This document shows, piece by piece, positions 17,406-25,389 of a stretch of 64,000 nucleotides of DNA; the first letter of the stretch is position 1; every line of letters begins with the position of its first letter. The DNA is taken from positions 21,637 to 85,636 of the forward strand of contig NZ_AWNH01000059.1 in NCBI RefSeq assembly GCF_000482245.1, in the 5' to 3' direction. The translations under genes and the position numbers were made by a program. Under the pieces are notes generated by a model. The model was given only the letters and a program-made list of their open reading frames with translations, was not told where the DNA came from and did not search any database. The DNA is from Leptolyngbya sp. Heron Island J. GTDB lineage: Bacteria; Cyanobacteriota; Cyanobacteriia; Phormidesmidales; Phormidesmidaceae.

Positions 17406-17966
17406 ATGAACACAACGACCCTAAACCAAATCCTCGACCTCTATCGCCATCGCGGTCAGGCCCAATATGGTGGCGAAGCTGTCAGTCAGCTCGAACATGC
17501 ACTGCAATGCGCCACCCTCGCTCAAGATAATGGTGAATCATCAGAACTAATCGCCGCCTGTTTACTCCACGACCTGGGCCATCTGGTACATCATCTCGGT
17601 GATGATCCGGCCCTGCTTGGCATTGATGATCGTCACGAGTATCGAGCAGTCCCCGTCCTAGAAACCTTGTTTCCAGAAACTGTTACCACACCCATTCGGT
17701 TACATGTAGCAGCCAAGCGCTACCTATGTGCGGTAAACAACAACTACTGGGCATCACTCTCACCCGCATCTAAGCTTAGTCTAGAACTGCAGGGAGGAAT
17801 CTTTTCAAAATCGATGGCAGATGCATTTATCCAGCAGCCCAATGCAGACAATGCAGTTAAGCTGCGTCGTTGGGATGACCTGGCCAAAGTTGAGAAGTTA
17901 AAAACTCCTGATTTAGACTATTTTCAACCCATCCTAGAAGCCGCTTGCAAGGCAACGGTAGCATGA
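17406..17966 (+). CDS. PhnZ-type HD-domain diiron oxygenase of phosphonate operons
   Basis: This 186-residue protein belongs to the HD-domain family linked to phosphonate operons. PhnZ uses a mixed-valence diiron centre and O2 to cleave hydroxylated aminoethylphosphonate. The PhnZ active-site residues appear present at a shift of 3-4: Tyr21, Glu24 (QYGGEAVSQLEHAL), His31, His55-Asp56, His59 (HDLGH), His77, His100, Lys104 and Asp157. Those positions are compared with PhnZ from memory. No PhnY-type hydroxylase is in the window. I chose the ATG at 17406, after the phnM stop. A longer frame from 17346 overlaps phnM and adds only low-complexity sequence. Its stop overlaps the next start (ATGA). 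Confidence 0.85.
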   Translation: MNTTTLNQILDLYRHRGQAQYGGEAVSQLEHALQCATLAQDNGESSELIAACLLHDLGHLVHHLGDDPALLGIDDRHEYRAVPVLETLFPETVTTPIRLHVAAKRYLCAVNNNYWASLSPASKLSLELQGGIFSKSMADAFIQQPNADNAVKLRRWDDLAKVEKLKTPDLDYFQPILEAACKATVA

Positions 17967-18790
17967 CCCTAATTGCTCAAATTAGCGACCTGCATGTTCA
18001 GATTCCAGGCAAACTAGCCTACGGAGTCGTTGACACTAATTCCCTGGTGGCTGAGGCCATTGCTCGCCTGAGCAGACTCAATCCTCAGCCAGACATTGTT
18101 GTAGCATCCGGCGATCTGATTCAAGACGGCACCCTGGCGGAATATGAACTGCTCAAAGTCATGCTCGCACCGCTACAGTGCCCCATTTATTTAATGCCAG
18201 GCAACCACGACCATCGCGATCACCTGCGACAAGTATTTGATACGCACACCTATCTACCTGATGAGAGTGACCATCTCAGCTATGTTGTAGAGGGCTATCC
18301 CATGCGCCTGGTTATGCTCGATACCATTATTCCTGGTAAAGGTGGTGGCTGTGCAGATACAGAGCGCCTGATCTGGTTAGAACAACAGCTTTTAGCGGCT
18401 CCCCAAACACCGACTATGTTGTTTATGCACCATCCCCCGTTTGCCACCGGTATTCCCTGGATGGACCGCAAACGGTTTCAGGGCCATGGGGCGCTGGCAG
18501 CTTTAATCCGCCAACATCCCCAGGTCAAACGCATTAGCTGTGGTCATTTACACCGTACTATTTACTGTCCATGGGCTGGTACAGTAGCCAGCAGTCAGCC
18601 TAGCTTGGTCCATCAGAGTGCCCTTGATTTTACCCCCGACAGCTCAAGTCAGTTTGTCATGGAACCACCAGCCTATCAGCTACATGTATGGACTGATGAG
18701 ACATTAGTCTCCCACACTCTGTATGTGGGCCAATTTGATGGCCCTTATCGCTTTGTTGATGGCAAAAAAGTTGTTGCAGCGAGGCTATGA
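17963..18790 (+). CDS. Class III phosphodiesterase, GpdQ/CpdA-like, in the phn operon
   Basis: This 275-residue calcineurin-type metallophosphoesterase has all five metal motifs: SDLHV (residues 8-12), ASGDLIQDG, GNHDHRD, MHHPPF and CGHLH. The overall pattern is closest to GpdQ and 3',5'-cAMP phosphodiesterases. It overlaps the PhnZ-like gene (ATGA), so it belongs to the phosphonate unit. No phnP is present in the window. This enzyme might instead open the ribose 1,2-cyclic phosphate made by PhnJ, or hydrolyse phosphonate esters. The start is the ATG at 17963, directly before the first beta strand. Confidence 0.8.
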   Translation: MTLIAQISDLHVQIPGKLAYGVVDTNSLVAEAIARLSRLNPQPDIVVASGDLIQDGTLAEYELLKVMLAPLQCPIYLMPGNHDHRDHLRQVFDTHTYLPDESDHLSYVVEGYPMRLVMLDTIIPGKGGGCADTERLIWLEQQLLAAPQTPTMLFMHHPPFATGIPWMDRKRFQGHGALAALIRQHPQVKRISCGHLHRTIYCPWAGTVASSQPSLVHQSALDFTPDSSSQFVMEPPAYQLHVWTDETLVSHTLYVGQFDGPYRFVDGKKVVAARL

Positions 18791-19450
18791 AACTAGCTCG
18801 TTGACAACAGCCAGTACATCTTGAGGTTCGGCTCGCTGGGTATAATCTGCCTCAGCAAAGGCATAGCGAATACGTCTGGCCTGATCAATTACATAGGTAG
18901 CAGGCATCGGTAGCTCATAGCTATCGTCACCGTTGCTAGCAGGAATATCAATGCCAAAGTTCTTGTAAATTGGCCGCAAAGACTCATCCAAGGTAAACAC
19001 TAATCCATATTGGCGCGATACCTGATTACCTACATCACTGAGCACAGAATATGCCAGATTATGTTTCTCAGTCACGCTCAGGGAGTGATCCGGCAGCTCT
19101 GGAGAAATAGCCACCAGCGTAGCCCCTGCCTGCTTAAACTCAGGCAGCAGATTTTGAAATGCCCGCAGTTCCAGATTGCAGTAAGGACACCATTCACCCC
19201 GATAAAAATTAATCACTACGGGGCCTTGCTGCAGTAAGTCACTTAGACGCACTGCTTTACCAGTGGCATCGGGCAAGGTAAAGTCGGGGGCAATATCACC
19301 AACCGTTAGGGCTTGATCCGCCAGCCCAGCAACTTCGAGGGCTTCAGTAGCCGTTTTCATCGTCGCTTGAACCACTTCAGGAACCTGTTGTTGAAAACTA
19401 GCACGGGTTTCAGCTAGCTGTTCTGCCAGGGGATGTGTGGTTGTAGTCAT
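18785..19450 (-). CDS. Peroxiredoxin-like AhpC/TSA family protein
   Basis: This 221-residue thioredoxin-fold protein probably reduces peroxides in the cytoplasm. The N-terminal ~60 residues are helical and form no signal peptide. The core begins VGDIAPDFTLPDATGK. The catalytic segment is FYRGEWCPYCNLELRAF, a CxxC form found in the peroxiredoxin-like family with the RGxWCPYC motif, so both resolving and peroxidatic cysteines may lie there. It converges on the phosphodiesterase gene and overlaps it by 6 bp. It appears monocistronic. Confidence 0.85.
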   Translation of the reverse strand: MTTTTHPLAEQLAETRASFQQQVPEVVQATMKTATEALEVAGLADQALTVGDIAPDFTLPDATGKAVRLSDLLQQGPVVINFYRGEWCPYCNLELRAFQNLLPEFKQAGATLVAISPELPDHSLSVTEKHNLAYSVLSDVGNQVSRQYGLVFTLDESLRPIYKNFGIDIPASNGDDSYELPMPATYVIDQARRIRYAFAEADYTQRAEPQDVLAVVNELVS

Positions 19451-19523
19451 GGGAGCATGCCTCTAGTAGGTTAATCTTGTTCGAAATTCTAGAACGATGG
19501 TATGCCCCAGAGATTAAAACTCC

Positions 19524-20393
19524 CTAATCAGACATTAGAGTTCGCTGAGAAGCTGATAATGGCTCCACTATTTGCATGAGTGCAGCATTGAGCTCAGCCT
19601 TAGAAATCGTGATTCTTTCAGTACACAGTGCATAGTTGTGTTCAGCATCTGCTAAATTCCATGCCAGATCTCTGACATCGTCGTCAAAAGAAACATATCT
19701 GAATCCTTCATAGGCTTTGCAAGACTTTTCGACAATAGGAATTGCACCACATAACGCTGCTTCAAAAAAACGGTATGACCAAATATAATCACCACTTGGG
19801 CAAAGCACATATTGTGAGTTTGCTAGGACTCTAAAATAGTTTTCATCCCACGCTTTGATCGGAAAACGTCGTCCTCTATCCGATGACCACAGCAGTAGAT
19901 CACCAATATTCTTTTTTATGGTGTAGTCAATTCTAAGCTTAGAGAGAAGATCCTTTCGTAAATTGTAGATACGACTATTAGTATTCGGTAATTTATGTCT
20001 GGCGCTGATATTTTTGCTAATCCAGCCCTCCAGTAAAGATTTTCGTTTCTGAGTGACTAGCCCTTGAAACGAATAGCGAAAACGTCTTTTTGGTTGCCAC
20101 ATAGAGCGACAATGTTGAGGAATGATGGCCGGAAAAACCAGACTTTTGGAAACACTCCCCAGGGATGTTAAAGGCTCACTATGAACAATTTGAAGCTGGT
20201 CAGTGATGTCAATCGAGTTGGAGTGATTATGGCTAAAGGAAACTTCGAATTTATCCTTAAGCAAGGAGAATTTACTGTCTTCTGAAGGCGGTATTGCGAT
20301 CGCAAAATCAGATTCAGCCAGCGCATGAACCAGGCGTATCTGTTGAATTTGGTTGAATTTAAACGTCTTATTGATTAATAGCGTATTTGACAT
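19524..20393 (-). CDS. Exostosin-like glycosyltransferase
   Basis: This protein of about 290 residues resembles the exostosin family: LLLWSSDRGRRFPIK, then YVLCPSGDYIWSYRFFEAAL and CGAIPIVEKSC, the usual nucleotide-sugar-binding end of the domain. It probably adds a sugar to a surface polysaccharide. Acceptor and donor are unknown. I start at the ATG at 20393 (MSNTLLINK). The frame extends to a TTG at 20402. Base composition is more AT-rich than its neighbours and no glycan genes adjoin, so transfer is possible. Confidence 0.7.
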   Translation of the reverse strand: MSNTLLINKTFKFNQIQQIRLVHALAESDFAIAIPPSEDSKFSLLKDKFEVSFSHNHSNSIDITDQLQIVHSEPLTSLGSVSKSLVFPAIIPQHCRSMWQPKRRFRYSFQGLVTQKRKSLLEGWISKNISARHKLPNTNSRIYNLRKDLLSKLRIDYTIKKNIGDLLLWSSDRGRRFPIKAWDENYFRVLANSQYVLCPSGDYIWSYRFFEAALCGAIPIVEKSCKAYEGFRYVSFDDDVRDLAWNLADAEHNYALCTERITISKAELNAALMQIVEPLSASQRTLMSD

Positions 20394-20700
20394 ATCGTAC
20401 AACCTCTCAGCCCTTAGTCTGAAGTGTCTTACTCGTTCCAGCTATCAATGCTTGCACTACTCAATATGGTCCGTACTGCTAAAACATCTAAGCCGATGGA
20501 TGAACCAAATTGAAGCCTGTCTACATTAGATAGTTACGTTTGTTTGAGGCCACATCTGGAAAGTTTCAGCAAGACAAAAAATGCATTTTAGGCATAGTGG
20601 GTAAAACCACATTTCCCCATGCATGAAGAGCTAGAGATTGAAACAACAATAGCGATATATCTATAAGAAAATACAGCAAGAACCAGCAATGCTATCTTTG
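20394..20700. other. 307-bp gap with no recognised feature
   Basis: This AT-rich stretch lies between the S4-domain gene (its stop side) and the glycosyltransferase start. I see no open frame of note, no repeat copy and no strong hairpin. It presumably holds the glycosyltransferase promoter. Confidence 0.5.
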
Positions 20701-21480
20701 CTAGACATAACGAGTCAGACCGATCCGATAACGCTGTTTTTTAGTAATCATCACATCGCCAATTTCTAACCGACCTTTGCCACGAATGGCCACTAAATCA
20801 CCGGATTTTAAGGCATGGCTGGATTGAGAAATCGTTTTCCAATTGACTCGAACATCACCTGCGGTGATCATATCGGCCATTTTGCTACGGGACATACCAA
20901 ACCCAGCAGAGGCCACAGCGTCCAAACGCATAGAGGCTTCTACAGTCGTCATTTCCTTTTTCTTAGGTTCTCGTACCCGGAGTTCACTCCAGTCAATGAG
21001 TTTAGTTTTGACTGGCACCGAGCGTACCTGGGTCAGGCTCATTTCTAAAAAATCCACCAGTTCAGGCACAACAATAATCTGAGCACCACGCTCACCCAGG
21101 ACAATGATGTCCCCCACTTTTTCGCGGACAATACCTGTTCCCAATAGCGCCCCTAAAAAGTCACGATGGGTGGCAGTATCAAATAAAAAGTTACCCGCTA
21201 CATTCAGCAGCGCCAGCGGTGTAGGTTGTGCGTCTAATGGAATTTCGGTACGGGCCATGGTCAGACGCTGCCGCTCAGCTTGAGGATAGCCACCCTGGGC
21301 CTGGGTATGGATATCGGTTAGACGCCCGAATACGGCCTGGGCTTCATATAGCTCTGGTGGCGACAAAAAATCAGTGGTGACTGGCTCCCATGTGCGAATA
21401 GCTTGATCGGCTTGATCCAGCACACGGGTCAGGGTTTCAATATTTTCAGCTCCCTTAAGCAGGTCGTCTTTGGGCAACAT
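20701..21480 (-). CDS. Photosystem II S4-domain RNA-binding protein
   Basis: This 259-residue protein matches the cyanobacterial/plastid PSII S4-domain family, related to YlmH. The N-terminal region has TDFLSPPELYEAQAVF and the middle GDIIVLGERGAQIIV. The C-terminal S4 domain runs from about residue 188: MRLDAVASAGFGMSRSKMAD, then VNWKTISQSSHALKSGDLVA and RGKGRLEIG. S4 domains bind structured RNA. The family is linked to photosystem II biogenesis, but the mechanism is not established. It probably has its own promoter. Confidence 0.88.
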   Translation of the reverse strand: MLPKDDLLKGAENIETLTRVLDQADQAIRTWEPVTTDFLSPPELYEAQAVFGRLTDIHTQAQGGYPQAERQRLTMARTEIPLDAQPTPLALLNVAGNFLFDTATHRDFLGALLGTGIVREKVGDIIVLGERGAQIIVVPELVDFLEMSLTQVRSVPVKTKLIDWSELRVREPKKKEMTTVEASMRLDAVASAGFGMSRSKMADMITAGDVRVNWKTISQSSHALKSGDLVAIRGKGRLEIGDVMITKKQRYRIGLTRYV

Positions 21481-21752
21481 AGAGGTAGGTGTGATGAAAT
21501 GTCTAGGTGTTTTTATAGTATGCAGTGTTTGCCTATACTAATACTTTGCGCTACTGATGCTTAGCGAAGCTGGGCAGCGGACAGGCGACATCGCAAAGCA
21601 ACGTAGAGGCATGTCCGGAAGGTTATTGGACAGCAATCGTGTCCTGTTTAAGTACAAACGCTTAAGCATTTGAGTTGTGTCTTGTCTTGTTTTGAACTTT
21701 ATCTGAGCAAAAACTCTTTTTCAGATTCTCTCTTTTGCGTATCCGGAAGTAG
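21481..21752. other. Upstream gap of the S4 gene and RTX remnant
   Basis: No convincing gene. It contains GTCCGGAAGG and several TGTCC/GGACA words around 21575-21650, but no clear operator. Its right end carries the in-frame TAG (21750-21752) that closes the RTX fragment's frame upstream. Confidence 0.4.
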
Positions 21753-22244
21753 CTGTGTCACTCCTCAAACTGGTACAACGGTCGCCTTTGGGGTGGCTCA
21801 GGTAATGACCAACTCTTAGGTGGTACTGGTAATGACCAGCTGCTAGGCGAGGCTGGCTCAGATACACTGTTGGGAGGAGATGGTAATGATCGACTCCAAG
21901 GGGCCCAACGAACTCGGGCGTCGGAGAAAGATATCCTAACGGGTGGAAAGGTACGTGATACCTTTGTCTTAGGCGATCGTAGCGGTAGTTTCTACGATGA
22001 TGGCAATGCCAGGTCGATGGGCACCAACAACTACGCAGTCATTACCGATCTTAACATTGCCCAAAAAGATATCATTCAACTGAGCGCTCGCCATAGCTAT
22101 CGTTTGGGGTCTACTCCACAAGGCGTCAGTAATGGTCGAGCTTTATTTATTGATAATGAGGGTAGCACTCAAGATGAATTAATTGCTGTCATTCGGGGAG
22201 GGGGCAATTTGAACCTGAATAGCAGCACATTCAGAATGGTTTAA
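21753..22244 (+). pseudogene. 5'-truncated RTX (hemolysin-type calcium-binding repeat) protein remnant
   Basis: From just after an in-frame TAG the frame reads three to four nonapeptide RTX units (GGSGNDQLL, GGTGNDQLLGEAGSDTLL, GGDGNDRLQG). A C-terminal tail follows with ILTGGKVRDTFVLGD, VITDLNIAQKDIIQL and a FIDNEGSTQDELIAVI-like end. These are the usual last repeats and calcium-dependent secretion tail of cyanobacterial RTX proteins. No ATG precedes the repeats, and only a TTG occurs at 21870. I infer loss of the N-terminal part. A short secreted protein from a non-ATG start cannot be excluded. Confidence 0.65.
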
Positions 22245-22250
22245 GCTTAA

Positions 22251-22288
22251 ACAACAGCACATGACATGTGGTGGTCATGTGCTGTTGT
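22251..22288. terminator. 15-bp perfect hairpin between convergent genes
   Basis: The arms ACAACAGCACATGAC and GTCATGTGCTGTTGT are exact complements around an 8-nt loop. It lies between the RTX remnant and the LuxR-type gene, which converge. Neither side has a clear T-run, so it may be a bidirectional Rho-independent-like terminator or only a protective 3' hairpin. Confidence 0.6.
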
Positions 22289-22291
22289 CGG

Positions 22292-22927
22292 TTATAGCTC
22301 ATTCAATCCAGAGAATTGTTCTTTTTTGGAATAAACATTCTTCAAGTGTTTTTTGACAGTGTTTTCAGAAATAAACAATGCTCTGGCAATTTCTTTGTAA
22401 CTGCTGCCCTTACGCTTTAAACACCAAACATCTGTTTCACGAGTTGTTAGGCCATAACGTTGAGCTTCGTGATTAGCGATAACAGCGAGAGACTGTTGGC
22501 GGTCTTCTAGGGTAATTAGAAAACAATTGCCAACCTGGCAAGCCTCGTTGTTCCAGTCAAACCACTGTACCCGCATGTGAATCGTACTGTGGTCAGTGAG
22601 AATCTCGTCTTCTAAAACAATGGTGTAATCCGTAGGCAGCAGTTCTGATGCTTCATCCTGGTTTTCCAGGAGGCTTTGACAGGGATGCCAAAGTAAGTCA
22701 GGAATACTACTAGATGATGGGCAAGACATCTCCTTGAGGATCATTTGTGCACGTTTGTTTTTATGCAAGATAGTGCCATCTTGGGTAACAATAATGAGAC
22801 CAAACGTAAAGTTTTCAATGGCTGCTACAAGTAATGCTGCCTGCATATTAAAAGAATCATTGTGGTCGCTCATCACTGCAGCCTGGGAAGGAGCCATTTG
22901 GGGAACAATTTGGGTCTGAGTAGCCAT
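22292..22927 (-). CDS. LuxR-type transcription regulator with PAS-like sensor region
   Basis: This 211-residue protein has a central PAS-like region (AIENFTFGLIIVTQDGTILHKN, residues about 36-57) and a C-terminal LuxR helix-turn-helix: YGLTTRETDVWCLKRKG, SYKEIARALFISENTVKKHL, then KNVY. The DNA-recognition helix is intact. There is no receiver domain, so it is probably not a two-component regulator. Two adjacent perfect palindromes lie about 140 bp upstream, between it and ureE. They could be autoregulatory sites or could link it to the urease accessory genes. The target is unknown. Confidence 0.8.
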   Translation of the reverse strand: MATQTQIVPQMAPSQAAVMSDHNDSFNMQAALLVAAIENFTFGLIIVTQDGTILHKNKRAQMILKEMSCPSSSSIPDLLWHPCQSLLENQDEASELLPTDYTIVLEDEILTDHSTIHMRVQWFDWNNEACQVGNCFLITLEDRQQSLAVIANHEAQRYGLTTRETDVWCLKRKGSSYKEIARALFISENTVKKHLKNVYSKKEQFSGLNEL

Positions 22928-23068
22928 AACTAACGGGAAGTAATTGGCGGACGAAAATCTGAACTTCTCTGAACTTCGTTGACTGTGCTAGTGGCGTCTG
23001 CAAGATTCGTATAAAAGGCTGAACCGATTTAGTAGAAAATACGGATGTCGCTGACAATATTTACCTCA

Positions 23069-23098
23069 TTTCCAAATATGGAAAATCCGTACGGATTT
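23069..23098. promoter_or_regulatory. Two abutting palindromes between the LuxR-type gene and ureE
   Basis: TTTCCA-AATA-TGGAAA (23069-23084) is directly followed, with a two-base overlap, by the 16-bp perfect palindrome AAATCCGTACGGATTT (23083-23098). Both lie in the divergent intergenic region and look like operators. The binding protein is unknown. Confidence 0.5.
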
Positions 23099-23211
23099 GT
23101 GACAGTTCGCGTGAGCGGCATAAATAACATCCAGACATCCGGCAAATTTAGCTGCTTTGATTAGCGTAAGGATGTGGCATGCTGTAGAGGCAATGCGCTT
23201 TTGAAATCTCG

Positions 23212-23730
23212 GTGTACGTTTTTACTCAAAAAGCATCGTCAGCGCTCGAACCAACGTTGACACTCGCGCTGACAGCCGATGAGCGTACCCGCTCTCGATA
23301 TCGCTACAGTATTTCTAGTGAAATTACGGAAAGTGATTGTCAAACAACGAACTCAGCCGTTGGTGAGGCAGAGCCTCAAACAGCTGAGATATACCTGCAA
23401 TTGCCCCGAGGAACAACGCTGCGAGACGGGGATTGCTTGATCGGGGATGGACATGCCCAAGTGCTAAGAATTGTGGCAAAGCCTGAGCCAGTGATGACGG
23501 TAAGAACGACACCTAGTGATCAGTCTGCCTCGACACAGCCTGCTCTTAAGCTGTTACAAGCAGCCTATCATTTGGGCAATCGTCATGTGGCATTGGAGCT
23601 AGGGACGGATTATTTGCGCTTAGCACCAGACTCGGTCCTGGAGGCGATGTTGAATCAGCTTGGGGTGATGGTAACCGTGGAAACTGTACCTTTTCAACCG
23701 GAGATGGGAGCCTATGGCCACCACCATTGA
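23212..23730 (+). CDS. ureE: Urease accessory protein UreE (nickel chaperone)
   Basis: UreE carries nickel to the UreDFG-apourease complex. The 172-residue protein begins with GTG and has the usual two domains: an N-terminal peptide-binding domain with LQLPRGTTLRDGDCLIGDGH and a C-terminal metal domain with AAYHLGNRHVALELG, where GNRH is the family motif. The C-terminus ends in GHHH, a short nickel-binding histidine tail. It overlaps ureF by 17 bp. The urease structural genes ureA, ureB, ureC and ureD are not in the window. Confidence 0.95.
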   Translation: MYVFTQKASSALEPTLTLALTADERTRSRYRYSISSEITESDCQTTNSAVGEAEPQTAEIYLQLPRGTTLRDGDCLIGDGHAQVLRIVAKPEPVMTVRTTPSDQSASTQPALKLLQAAYHLGNRHVALELGTDYLRLAPDSVLEAMLNQLGVMVTVETVPFQPEMGAYGHHH

Positions 23731-24394
23731 TGAACAGGCCCTGCTGAAGCTGCTACAGCTAACCAGTCCGGCTTTGCCAGTGGGGGCTTTTAGCTATTCT
23801 GAAGGGTTAGAAACTCTGGTGGTGCAGGGTAGGCTGAGGGATAGTGCGATGCTACATGACTGGCTGGTACAGGAGCTACGCTATGGCAGTGTGCGGTTAG
23901 ATGCAGCGATCGCAACCCGCGCCCACCAACACCTCAATAATCCTCACCAGCTCGCCTACTGGAACCAGTGGCTCACCGCCAGCCGCGACACCGCCGAACT
24001 CCGGCAGCAAAGCTGGCAAATGGGTCGTGCCCTGGTGCGTCTAGTCAACGCCCTCCATCCGGAACTCAAGCCCACCTTTGCAGCCTGCGGCACCAATTGC
24101 AACTTCGCCGTTGCCTTTGGCATGATTGCAGCTCACTGGCAAATCGCCCCTTCTACGATGGCCCTGGGCTATGTGCAAAGCTGGGCCACTAACCTGATTG
24201 GGGCAGCGGTTAAGCTCGTACCCCTGGGACAAACCGACGGTCAACGCTGTTTGCTGCAGCTAATCCCAGAACTGAGGAGCGCAGTAGCCGATATGGTGAC
24301 CCTGGAGGATGAGCAGCTATATATCAGTGGCTGGGGCAGTGCGATCTCAAGCATGCAACACGAAACCCTATACACCCGACTGTTTCGCAGCTAG
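23714..24394 (+). CDS. ureF: Urease accessory protein UreF
   Basis: UreF works with UreD and UreG to load nickel into urease, acting as a scaffold that guides UreG. The 226-residue helical protein shows PVGAFSYSEGLETLV near residue 20, RDTAELRQQSWQMGRAL in the middle and LVPLGQTDGQRCLLQL near the C-terminus, all family hallmarks. The start overlaps the end of ureE by 17 bp in another frame, indicating translational coupling. A 143-bp spacer with a long palindrome separates it from ureG. Confidence 0.95.
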   Translation: MATTIDEQALLKLLQLTSPALPVGAFSYSEGLETLVVQGRLRDSAMLHDWLVQELRYGSVRLDAAIATRAHQHLNNPHQLAYWNQWLTASRDTAELRQQSWQMGRALVRLVNALHPELKPTFAACGTNCNFAVAFGMIAAHWQIAPSTMALGYVQSWATNLIGAAVKLVPLGQTDGQRCLLQLIPELRSAVADMVTLEDEQLYISGWGSAISSMQHETLYTRLFRS

Positions 24395-24472
24395 GCAAAA
24401 GTTTTAAATTTTGAGGATGAATTCTAGGTTTGTAAAACAAGGGTTCTATCCTAGGATTTGTCCACTATCTAT

Positions 24473-24528
24473 CCGGAATCGTTTTTGTAGGGGCCTTGCA
24501 TGCAAGGCCCCTACAAAAACGATTCCGG
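24473..24528. repeat. 56-bp perfect palindrome between ureF and ureG
   Basis: The two 28-bp arms are exact reverse complements with no loop, centred at 24500/24501. The core is GTAGGGGCCTTGCATGCAAG plus its complement, and the outer arm begins CCGGAATCGTTTTT. GTAGGGGC...GCCCCTAC palindromes are known as dispersed elements in cyanobacterial genomes. It ends 9 bp before the ureG ATG and would form a strong mRNA hairpin over the region where a ribosome binding site belongs. Confidence 0.85.
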
Positions 24529-24537
24529 CACGCCCCC

Positions 24538-25167
24538 ATGACCTCATCTTCCCCTTACCGGATCGGCGTTGCTGGCCCCGTCGGCTCCGGTAAAACCGCC
24601 CTCGTCGACGCTCTCTGTAAAACCATGCGCGATGACTACTCCATTGCTGTAGTCACCAACGACATTTACACCCAAGAAGACGCCCAATTCCTCGTCCGCA
24701 GTCAGGCCCTCCTCGACCATAGCCGCATCGTTGGCGTTGAAACCGGTGGCTGTCCCCACACCGCCATTCGTGAAGATGCCTCCCTGAACCTGGTCGCCAT
24801 TGAGGACCTGGAAACACGATTTGAGGACCTGGACCTGATTTTTGTTGAGAGCGGTGGTGATAACCTGGCCGCCACATTTAGCCCTGAGCTGGTGGATCTC
24901 ACTGTTTATGTGATCGATGTGGCCGCTGGCGATAAAATCCCCCGCAAAGGTGGGCCAGGCATTACTAAATCAGATCTGCTCGTCATTAACAAGATTGACC
25001 TGGCTCCTCTGGTGGGTGCCGATCTAACCGTGATGGAACGGGATGCCAAAACCATGCGTGGGGACAAACCCTTTGTATTTACAAACCTTAAAGCAAGACA
25101 AGGTCTAGAAACGATTCAACAGTTCATCCAGTTTCATGGCCGATTGGCCATTCCCCAATCTGCTTAG
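24538..25167 (+). CDS. ureG: Urease accessory GTPase UreG
   Basis: UreG is a SIMIBI-class GTPase that delivers nickel during urease maturation. The 209-residue protein has a P-loop [15 protein letters not shown], the metal-binding CPH motif in [33 protein letters not shown] and the guanine-specificity motif NKIDLAP. I chose the ATG at 24538, where homology begins. A frame extended to a TTG at 24496 would translate half of the palindrome. No Shine-Dalgarno sequence is visible before the ATG. Confidence 0.95.
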   Translation: MTSSSPYRIGVAGPVGSGKTALVDALCKTMRDDYSIAVVTNDIYTQEDAQFLVRSQALLDHSRIVGVETGGCPHTAIREDASLNLVAIEDLETRFEDLDLIFVESGGDNLAATFSPELVDLTVYVIDVAAGDKIPRKGGPGITKSDLLVINKIDLAPLVGADLTVMERDAKTMRGDKPFVFTNLKARQGLETIQQFIQFHGRLAIPQSA

Positions 25168-25246
25168 GTGAGCGCCAGCTATGGCCAGATCGGCCCTAAC
25201 AAATGTTTGGGGATCAAAATAAAGAAATCTGTAGAGACTCAGAAAA

Positions 25247-25288
25247 GTATCAAATACTACAATTATCGCTTTCCTCAAGACTTACCAT
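25247..25288 (+). promoter_or_regulatory. NtcA-activated promoter of urtA
   Basis: GTA-TCAAATAC-TAC (25247-25260) is followed after exactly 22 bp by TACCAT (25283-25288), a TAN3T -10 box. This is the canonical NtcA class II layout, placing the transcription start near 25295 and leaving a ~95-nt leader before urtA. It implies induction of urea uptake under nitrogen limitation. Confidence 0.85.
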
Positions 25289-25389
25289 CACGGAGCGAAT
25301 AAGTGTATCTACGGTGACTGTGTAGGTTTTATTGCAGCTGCCGATTTTTGATGCGATTAGGTGTGTGAGTCGTTAGAAAGGAACGCCCA

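Noticed and set aside
24496..24537. Longer UreG starting from TTG
   Set aside because: The extra residues are the translation of half of a perfect palindrome. Homology to UreG starts at the ATG at 24538.
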